Source: Pseudomonadota bacterium (GTDB lineage: Bacteria; Pseudomonadota; Alphaproteobacteria; Rhizobiales; Kaistiaceae). From it: a stretch of 11,382 nucleotides of DNA. Numbering within the stretch: position 1 is the first letter of the stretch; the number at the start of each line of letters is the position of its first letter. Both the position numbers and the translations under genes were made by a program. The notes beneath the pieces are model-generated. The model saw nothing but the letters and a program-made list of their open reading frames with translations. It did no database searches and was not told the origin of the DNA. The stretch is taken from NCBI GenBank assembly GCA_023392225.1, contig JAEVZM010000645.1:1-11382 (forward strand). The letters are read 5' to 3'. This document shows positions 6,056 to 11,382 of the stretch, one piece after another.

Positions 6056-6927
6056 GCGCGACCAGCCTCGACCATGCCGCGGAACGTGCCGCGAGCGACC
6101 GGAGGGCGGCGATCGGTGCGGTCGTGCGCGCCGGGCTGATCCTGATCGTGTGCTTCGTGGTGCTGTTCCCGGTCTACTGGATGGCGCTCAACGCCGTCCA
6201 GCCCGGCGAGTACGCGCTGACCTGGCCGCCGGCCCTCCTGCCGCAGGGCCTCGAGTGGGAGAACTTCGCCCGGCTGTTCGCCGAGAAGCCGATCGGCGCC
6301 TGGCTGCTGCGCTCGACCTATGTCGCGGTGATCGTCGTGGTCGTGATGCTGGTCGCGGTCATCCCCGCGGCCTATGCTATGTCGCGGTTGCGTTGGCGCG
6401 GACGGTACCTCCTCGGCCTGTTCCTCCTGTTCACCCAGATCATGCCGGGGGCGATGATCGTCGCCCCGGAGCTGACGCTGTTCCGCGCCTTCCACTGGAC
6501 CGACAACCTGATCATGCTGGCGTTGCTCCACGCCGCGATCGTGGTGCCGCTCTGCACGTGGATCTTGAAAGCCTCGTTCGACGCGATCCCGCGCGAGCTG
6601 GTCGAGGCGGCGCTGGTCGACGGCTGCAACCACTGGCAGACGCTTGTAAGGGTCGCCCTGCCCCTCACCCGGCCGGGGCTGGTCGCGGTCAGCGTCGTCG
6701 CTTTCTTCTTCAGCTGGAACGAGTACCTGTTCTCGTCGGCACTGATCACCCGGAGCGAGCTCTATACCGGCTCGCTCGGGCTCGCGACGCTGATCACCCA
6801 GCTCGATACGCCGCTGTTCGTCCTGATGGCGGCCGGCGTCGTGTTCTCGATCCTCCCCGTCCTCTTCTACCTCGCCATCCAGAGACACATCCTCCGCGGG
6901 CTGACCGCCGGCGCGGTCAAGGGATAG
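6052..6927 (+). CDS. CUT1 ABC transporter permease, MalG/UgpE-like
   Basis: Second inner-membrane permease, 291 residues, partner of the preceding one. The hydrophobic segments are near 24-45, 89-110, 119-141, 152-174, 207-227 and 257-281. The EAA loop reads PRELVEAALVDGCNHW (180-195), then VRVALPLTRPGL, as in MalG-type subunits. The start codon overlaps the stop of the previous gene by four bases (ATGA), indicating translational coupling and equal production of both permeases. The binding protein, both permeases and the MR/MLE enzyme are continuous on one strand, but no ATP-binding subunit is present in the window, so a shared or distant MsmX/UgpC-type ATPase is implied. Confidence 0.93.
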   Translation: MSATSLDHAAERAASDRRAAIGAVVRAGLILIVCFVVLFPVYWMALNAVQPGEYALTWPPALLPQGLEWENFARLFAEKPIGAWLLRSTYVAVIVVVVMLVAVIPAAYAMSRLRWRGRYLLGLFLLFTQIMPGAMIVAPELTLFRAFHWTDNLIMLALLHAAIVVPLCTWILKASFDAIPRELVEAALVDGCNHWQTLVRVALPLTRPGLVAVSVVAFFFSWNEYLFSSALITRSELYTGSLGLATLITQLDTPLFVLMAAGVVFSILPVLFYLAIQRHILRGLTAGAVKG

Positions 6928-6936
6928 GAGCCCAAG

Positions 6937-8208
6937 ATGAAGATCACCAAGGTCGAGACCATCTGGTTCGAGGCGCTGCCGCAGGAGGAATGGGCGAAAG
7001 AGAACGCCACCGCCCGGCAGGCGCTGCCCAACAACCTCTGGGTCCGCATCCACACCGACACCGGCCTCGCCGGGCTCGGCGAGACCTACTACCTGCCGCG
7101 CGCCGTCGCCGCGGTGATCCACGACATCCTTGCCCCGCTCCTCCTCGGCCGCGACCCGCGCGACATCGAGAACCACTGGAGCAACATGTTCGGCCTCATA
7201 AACTTCTGCGGGCCGATGGGCGCCGAGATGCGCGCCATCTCCGCGGTCGACGTGGCGCTGTGGGACCTGTTCGGCCAGATCACCGGCCAGCCGCTCTACA
7301 TGCTCCTCGGCGGGCGGAGCCGCGACAGGGTGCCGATCTACAACACTTGCGTCGGCTACGGGAAATACCCCGACCTCGACGCCTGGCTGAACGGCCGCGC
7401 CGGCGAGCTCGCGAGCGATCTCCTCGCGCAGGGCATCACCGCGATGAAGATCTGGCCGTTCGACCAGTTCGGCCCGACGCTCTCCGGCCCGGGCCGCGAG
7501 CGGGAGCCGATGACGGTGTGGGGCGCGGTGACGGCCGCCGGCACGCTTGGGCACCGCATCTCCAACGACGACCTCGCCCGCGGCATCGCCATCGTCGCCG
7601 ACATCCGCAAGGCCGTGGGCGACCGCATGGCGATCGCCATCGAGGGCCATGCCCGCTGGGACCTGCCGTCGGCGACCCGCATCGCCCGCGCGCTCGAGCC
7701 GTATGACATCCTCTGGCTTGAGGAGATCATGCCGCCCGACAATGTCGACGCCTATGTCCGGCTGAAGGCCGACACCAGCATCCCGATCTGCCAGAGCGAA
7801 CGGGTGTTCACCCGCTTCGGCTTCCGGCCGTGGATCGAGAAGAACGCCGCCGACATCATCATGCCCGACCTCTCCTGGGGCGGCGGCCTCACCGAGGGGC
7901 GGAAGATCGCCGCGATGGCCGACACCGCCTACCTCCCGCTGACCTGCCACGACACCATCGGCCCGGTGGCACTGTGGGCCGCGACCCACCTCATGCTGCA
8001 CGCCCCGAACGGACTGATCATGGAAACGGTGCGCGGCTACATCGACGGGTGGTACGACGACGTCGTCACCGACCGGATCCCCGTCGCCGAAGGCATGCTG
8101 TCGCTGCCCGACCGGCCCGGCCTCGGCACGCGGCTCCGGGACGACTTCACCAGCCGCCCCAATGCCCGCGTCGAGATCACGACCGAAGAGTCGATGAAGG
8201 CCTGGTAG
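6937..8208 (+). CDS. Mandelate racemase/muconate lactonizing enzyme family protein (probable acid-sugar dehydratase)
   Basis: A second enolase-superfamily enzyme, 423 residues. The capping domain is about 1-130. The barrel has likely metal ligands E236 (IEGHARWD; Glu where many relatives have Asp), E262 (WLEEIMPP) and E288 (CQSERV). The catalytic dyad is intact: H338 (CHDTIGPV) and D311 (MPDLSWGGG). The strand-2 KxK motif is K171-I-W173, so the second lysine is absent, as occurs in several dehydratases that use the His as base. A long segment with REREPM and GHRISNDDLARG (about 174-216) between strands 2 and 3 is larger than in the enzyme at 578-1759, explaining most of the 30-residue length difference. 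AGGAG overlaps the preceding stop, six bases before the ATG. Co-transcription with the transporter suggests it acts on the imported compound. The exact substrate is unknown. Confidence 0.92.
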   Translation: MKITKVETIWFEALPQEEWAKENATARQALPNNLWVRIHTDTGLAGLGETYYLPRAVAAVIHDILAPLLLGRDPRDIENHWSNMFGLINFCGPMGAEMRAISAVDVALWDLFGQITGQPLYMLLGGRSRDRVPIYNTCVGYGKYPDLDAWLNGRAGELASDLLAQGITAMKIWPFDQFGPTLSGPGREREPMTVWGAVTAAGTLGHRISNDDLARGIAIVADIRKAVGDRMAIAIEGHARWDLPSATRIARALEPYDILWLEEIMPPDNVDAYVRLKADTSIPICQSERVFTRFGFRPWIEKNAADIIMPDLSWGGGLTEGRKIAAMADTAYLPLTCHDTIGPVALWAATHLMLHAPNGLIMETVRGYIDGWYDDVVTDRIPVAEGMLSLPDRPGLGTRLRDDFTSRPNARVEITTEESMKAW

Positions 8209-8234
8209 CCACACCCGCCACGGAGACGACGTGA

Positions 8235-9329
8235 ATGCCGCGCTTCGACATCCGCTACACCGGCGACTACCTCGACGAGACGGGCAAGGTCGGCGTCGGC
8301 GACATCGCGCTCGACCTCTACGAAGGCTCGCCGTTCATCGGCTACGAGTTCCTCCGCGACCAGAGCCCGACGCCGGGCGATGCCAGCTACTGGGACCGGC
8401 TCTACTCGCTCGAGATCGAACCGCATCACGTCGCCGCCGCCAACGCCATCGTGATCTTCCGGCCCTGGGTGAAGGCGAGCGCCTTCGCGGACGGTGCGGA
8501 GAACCTCGTCGTCATCGGCCGCGCCGGGGTCGGTGTCGACAAGATCGACCTCGACGCCTGCACGGAGGCGGATGTCGCCGTCTTCAACGTGCCCGACGGG
8601 CTCACCCACTCGACCGCCTCCTCCGCCTTCGTCCTGATGCTGGCGCTGGCCAAGCGCCTGCCGGAGCAGGACCGCCTGGTCCGGACCGCCCGCTGGGACC
8701 TCCAGCCCGAGACCATGGGCTCGGACCTTCCCGGCAAACAGCTCGGCATCATCGGCCTCGGGGCGACCGGCCGGGAGCTCGCGCGGCTGGCGCGGCCTTG
8801 GAACATGAAGCTCGTCGCGTTCTCCCGCCATGCCGACCCGGCTGTCGCCGCCGCGCTCGGCGTAAGGCTCGTGTCGACGCTCGACGAGCTGCTCGCCACC
8901 TCCGATTTCGTCAGCCTCCACAACCGGCTCGACGCCAGCACCCGCGGCATGATCGGTGAGCGCGAGCTCCGCCTCCTCCAGCCGCACGCGTATTTCATCA
9001 ACGTCGCCCGCGGCGAGATGGTCGACCAGCGAGCGCTCGGCCGGGCGCTGAAGGAGCGCTGGTTCGCCGGTGCCGGGCTCGACGTGTTCGAGCATGAGCC
9101 GCTGTCGCTCGACGACCCGCTGGTCGGGCTCGACAACGTCATCCTCGCTCCGCACTGGCTGCCCGCCACGAAGGACGCAGCCCGCCTGATCACCTCGTCG
9201 GTGGCGAAGGGGATGCTCCGTGCCGCACGCGGCCTGGTCCCCGACAACATCGTCAATGCGGCGGTGCTCGATCGCCCCGGCTTCCAGGCCAAGCTCGCCC
9301 GCTACCGGGCCAACGATCGGACGGCGTAG
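8235..9329 (+). CDS. D-isomer-specific 2-hydroxyacid dehydrogenase
   Basis: NAD(P)-dependent oxidoreductase of 364 residues. The Rossmann motif GLGATG is at 174-179. The catalytic residues R259 (NVARGEMVD), E288 (DVFEHEP) and H307 (APHWLPAT) are all present. After the second Rossmann strand the sequence is AFSRHADP (S197-R198-H199) in place of the Asp that binds NAD in the dehydrogenase at 1765-2778, which may favour NADP(H). The N-terminal about 90 residues are unusual in being longer and rich in acidic and aromatic residues (MPRFDIRYTGDYLDE, then YEGSPFIGYEF). The ATG at 8235 follows GGAG by nine bases. It is the last gene of the plus-strand operon, 26 bases after the MR/MLE gene, and probably handles a hydroxy or keto acid in the same pathway. 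Confidence 0.92.
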   Translation: MPRFDIRYTGDYLDETGKVGVGDIALDLYEGSPFIGYEFLRDQSPTPGDASYWDRLYSLEIEPHHVAAANAIVIFRPWVKASAFADGAENLVVIGRAGVGVDKIDLDACTEADVAVFNVPDGLTHSTASSAFVLMLALAKRLPEQDRLVRTARWDLQPETMGSDLPGKQLGIIGLGATGRELARLARPWNMKLVAFSRHADPAVAAALGVRLVSTLDELLATSDFVSLHNRLDASTRGMIGERELRLLQPHAYFINVARGEMVDQRALGRALKERWFAGAGLDVFEHEPLSLDDPLVGLDNVILAPHWLPATKDAARLITSSVAKGMLRAARGLVPDNIVNAAVLDRPGFQAKLARYRANDRTA

Positions 9330-9336
9330 CCCGTCC
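9319..9336. terminator. Weak hairpin at the convergent gene junction
   Basis: GGACGG (9319-9324) and CCGTCC (9331-9336) form a 6-bp stem with a 6-base loop spanning the stop codon of the dehydrogenase gene. No T-run is seen on either side. The two convergent operons are only 19 bases apart, so this is the only candidate stop signal, and it is weak. Confidence 0.3.
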
Positions 9337-9348
9337 AGGCCAGCCGCC

Positions 9349-10155
9349 TCAGAACATGTAGCCGGCGGTCCAGCCGCCATCGACCATCAGCAGGTGGCCG
9401 GTCATGTAGCTGTTGTCGGGATCGGAGAGGAACAGGATACCCTCGGCGATCTCCTCCCCGCTCGCCGGACGGCCAAGCGGGATGTGCTCCATGAACTTCG
9501 CCGTCTGGGCGCGGAACGAGCCATCCTCGCCGTAGAACAGCTGGCGGGTGCCCTCGGTCAGCACCGAACCCGGCGCGATCGAGTTGACCAGGATCCCCTT
9601 GGGCCCGAGCTCCAGCGCCATCGAGCGGGTGAGATGGATGATGCCCGCCTTGGCGGCGACGAACGGGCTCTGCAGCCGCATGGCCGTGACCCCGACGACC
9701 GAGGCGACATTGACGATGCGGCCCTCGCCGCGGGCGATCATCGGCTGCGCCGCGGCGCGGCTCATCAGGTAGAGCCCGTCGAGATCGATGCCGACGATGC
9801 GGTGCCACTCCTCGACCGGAAAGGCGTCGATGTCGACGCGGTCCTTGAAGGTGTTGACGCCGGCATTGTTGACGAGGATGTCGAGCCGGCCGAAGGCGTC
9901 GATCGTTGCGGCGACCGCGGCACCGACCGCCGCCTCGTCGCGGATGTCGACGGTCACCGCGATCGCACTCGGCAGCGTCGCCGCGACCTCCCTCGCCCCC
10001 GCCGCGTTGATGTCGGCGACGACCACCGAGGCGCCGCACTCGGCCATCCGCGCCACCACCGCCCGGCCGATGCCGCCGGCGGCACCGGTCACCAGCACGA
10101 CCCGGCCAGTCAGGTCGACGTCGGGCCGCCGCTCGTCCTTCGCTACCTCGACCAT
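9349..10155 (-). CDS. Short-chain dehydrogenase/reductase (SDR) with Phe in place of the catalytic Tyr
   Basis: Classical SDR fold, 268 residues. The cofactor motif TGAAGGIG is at 23-30, D48 (VVVAD) points to NAD(H), and NNAG is at 96-99. The active-site Ser152 (NVASVVG) and Lys169 are present, but the position 13 residues after Ser, where Tyr of YxxxK belongs, is F165 (SPFVAAKAG; codon TTC at 9663-9661). The Asn usually found near residue 124 is Asp (IDLDG). The C-terminus MVDGGWTAGYMF is normal. The ATG at 10155 is chosen because AGGA within the end of the upstream SDR precedes it by about ten bases; the stop of that gene is one base before it, so the two are coupled. It may be a variant catalyst or a partner subunit; ordinary ketoreductase activity is doubtful. 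Confidence 0.9.
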   Translation of the reverse strand: MVEVAKDERRPDVDLTGRVVLVTGAAGGIGRAVVARMAECGASVVVADINAAGAREVAATLPSAIAVTVDIRDEAAVGAAVAATIDAFGRLDILVNNAGVNTFKDRVDIDAFPVEEWHRIVGIDLDGLYLMSRAAAQPMIARGEGRIVNVASVVGVTAMRLQSPFVAAKAGIIHLTRSMALELGPKGILVNSIAPGSVLTEGTRQLFYGEDGSFRAQTAKFMEHIPLGRPASGEEIAEGILFLSDPDNSYMTGHLLMVDGGWTAGYMF

Positions 10156-10156
10156 C

Positions 10157-10798
10157 TCAGAAGTTCCTCGCATAGCCGATCGACCAGCCGCCATCGACGG
10201 CCATGACGTGTCCCGTGGTGTACGTGTTGCGCGGCGCGGCGAGGAAGAGGAGCGCCGTCCCGACCTCGGCCGGCTCTGCCGCGCGCTTGAGCGGCGAATG
10301 GGACAGGAGCCGCTCGCCATCCTGCCCGAGCGCGCCGACGGCAAGCGCATTGACCAGCACGTTCGGCGCAAGCTCCATGGCGAGGGCACGGGTCAGCGAA
10401 GCGAGGCCGGCGTGATGGGCGGAAAGCGCCACGGCGCCGAGAACCGGCACGAGCCCGGCCACCGAGATGACGTTGATGACGCGGCTGGCGAACGGCGCGA
10501 AGGCACGCGTCGCATGGACGAACCAATCAGTCTCCTCCGCCGCGGCCGTCCCACCGTCGATGAAGCCGGCGGTGGCACTGAGATTGACGAGAATGTCGGG
10601 GGAACCATGCGCCGCGACATGATTGTTGGCGGCGACTATGGCCGCATCCCGCGAGCCGCAGTCGAGCCCCGGCGATCCGCCGGGAACGCGCTCGTCGACC
10701 ACCGCACCACAACCGGCCAGGGTCGCGACCACCGTGTCGTGCACGCCCCCTGCCCCGCCGAGCACCAGCGCCCGGCGACCGCGAAGGTCGATCTTCAT
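10157..10798 (-). CDS. Short degenerate SDR-like protein, probable pseudoenzyme
   Basis: Recognisable as an SDR by its C-terminal half (RALAMELAPNVLVNALAVG, then GHVMAVDGGWSIGY) but only 213 residues, against about 250 usual. The glycine motif reads LGGAGGVH (13-20), with His in place of the last Gly. NNAG is replaced by NLSA (72-75). Ser112 is kept, but the Tyr position is L125 and the Lys position H129 (ALSAHHAG). No frameshift or internal stop is seen, so it is a maintained gene, not an obvious pseudogene. The ATG at 10798 overlaps the TGA of the LDH2-type gene in ATGA, and its own stop is one base before the next SDR, giving tight coupling. The similar C-terminal ends of the two SDRs suggest an old tandem duplication. 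A structural partner of its neighbour is a plausible role, not shown. Confidence 0.85.
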   Translation of the reverse strand: MKIDLRGRRALVLGGAGGVHDTVVATLAGCGAVVDERVPGGSPGLDCGSRDAAIVAANNHVAAHGSPDILVNLSATAGFIDGGTAAAEETDWFVHATRAFAPFASRVINVISVAGLVPVLGAVALSAHHAGLASLTRALAMELAPNVLVNALAVGALGQDGERLLSHSPLKRAAEPAEVGTALLFLAAPRNTYTTGHVMAVDGGWSIGYARNF

Positions 10799-11382
10799 GA
10801 CTGTGCCACCTTGTTCTCCCCCACCGCGTCCTCGCCGGTCTCCTGTGCCTCGGGGATCGCGACGCCGAAGCGCCGTGCCGCCTCCGCGAGGCCGTTCCAC
10901 GTCACGTCGTCGACCGGGATGCCAAGCCGGCGCCGATGGGCGGCCTCGGCGATCTCGGGGTCGCCCGGCGCCATGACCTGATGGCCGGGGCGCGCCGGGG
11001 CGGCGCGAAGATCATCGAGGAACGCCGACACGCGCCCGCCGAAGACGTCGGCCGACTGGAATGCATCCGGTGCCATGACGATGAAGAAGTGCCCGAGGCG
11101 GATCGGCCGGCTGTAGTCCGGCCCGCCGAGCGGCGCGTGGGTCGCCCCGTGCCCCATGCCGGTGAAGGCGGAGCAGAGGATGTCGACCATCGCCGCCAAC
11201 GCGCCGCCCTTGTAGCCGAAAGCGGCGCCGCCGAGGGGATGGAGCGCGGCGGCGGCGAAAGGGTCGAGCGTGGTCTCGCCGGCCGCATCGACCGCGACCT
11301 CGGGCGGCAGCGGCGTGCCGGTCGCCCGGCGGAGATGGACGCGATTGAACGGGATGCTGCTCGTCGCCATGTCGAGCAGCAT
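10795..11382 (-). CDS. LDH2-type malate/L-lactate dehydrogenase family protein (C-terminal part; 5' end outside window)
   Basis: NAD(P)-dependent oxidoreductase family that includes malate/L-lactate dehydrogenase type 2, ureidoglycolate dehydrogenase and diketogulonate reductase, acting on 2-hydroxy/2-keto acids. Family signatures are LLDMATSS at the window edge, LHPLGGAAFGYKGGALAAMVDIL and then LGHFFIVMAPDAF. The 195 residues correspond to the C-terminal part of a protein usually near 340. The Met at the edge is the internal Met of the LLDMATS motif region, not a start. It ends in ATGA overlap with the degenerate SDR gene, so the three minus-strand genes form one operon whose promoter lies beyond the right edge. 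The substrate cannot be decided from this part. Confidence 0.9.
   Translation of the reverse strand: MLLDMATSSIPFNRVHLRRATGTPLPPEVAVDAAGETTLDPFAAAALHPLGGAAFGYKGGALAAMVDILCSAFTGMGHGATHAPLGGPDYSRPIRLGHFFIVMAPDAFQSADVFGGRVSAFLDDLRAAPARPGHQVMAPGDPEIAEAAHRRRLGIPVDDVTWNGLAEAARRFGVAIPEAQETGEDAVGENKVAQS

Noticed and set aside
5956..8214. A 752-codon open frame on the minus strand across the second permease and second MR/MLE gene.
   Set aside because: It is antisense to two genes with clear family motifs, its product is low-complexity (rich in Arg, Asp, Gly, Ala, Glu) with no recognisable domain; long antisense frames are expected in GC-rich DNA.
8037..9380. A 447-codon minus-strand frame opposite the 2-hydroxyacid dehydrogenase.
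   Set aside because: Antisense to an enzyme with intact Rossmann and catalytic motifs; the product shows no family signature.
10156..10389. The 78-codon upstream extension of the SDR at 9349-10155.
   Set aside because: It lies within the preceding SDR gene in another frame and is Ser/Arg-rich without structure; the ATG at 10155 gives a standard SDR N-terminus.

Overview
The window is very GC-rich and densely coded, with short gene gaps and several GTG starts. Its gene families (FCD-type GntR regulator, CUT1 and RbsC-type sugar transporters, enolase-superfamily dehydratases, 2-hydroxyacid dehydrogenases, SDRs, an LDH2-type dehydrogenase) are typical of an alphaproteobacterium, probably of the Hyphomicrobiales type. 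This is inferred from composition and gene style only. There is no sign of mobile elements, phage, CRISPR, tRNA or rRNA.

Layout, left to right. Positions 1-2778 lie on the minus strand: an RbsC-type sugar permease running off the left edge (1-469), an AT-rich gap of about 110 bases, a mandelate-racemase/muconate-lactonizing (MR/MLE) family enzyme (578-1759) and a CtBP-like D-2-hydroxyacid dehydrogenase (1765-2778). A divergent gap of 74 bases separates these from a GntR/FCD regulator on the plus strand (2853-3566). A plus-strand operon follows: Tat-exported solute-binding protein (3685-5016), two CUT1 permeases (5135-6055 and 6052-6927), a second MR/MLE enzyme (6937-8208) and a second D-2-hydroxyacid dehydrogenase (8235-9329). 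Facing it, on the minus strand, are the 3' part of an LDH2-type dehydrogenase (10795-11382) and two tandem SDRs (10157-10798 and 9349-10155), which overlap or abut each other.

The most coherent reading is a regulated locus for uptake and oxidation of a sugar acid or related polyhydroxy acid. The substrate-binding protein and permeases import it, the enolase-superfamily enzymes dehydrate it or otherwise act next to its carboxylate, and the dehydrogenases and SDRs do the redox steps. The substrate cannot be named from sequence. The regulator's likely operator is visible: ATTGT-N2-ACAAT occurs twice, differing at one base. One copy (2837-2848) sits immediately before gntR in the divergent gap, and one (3603-3614) sits over the predicted transcription start of the transporter operon.

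The less ordinary points are the paired dehydratase/dehydrogenase modules arranged around one regulator, the tandem SDRs that both lack the catalytic tyrosine (one also lacks the lysine and part of the glycine motif), active-site variations in both MR/MLE enzymes, a probably leaderless gntR transcript, and a 9-bp hairpin between the binding-protein gene and the permeases. The window shows no ATPase for either transporter.
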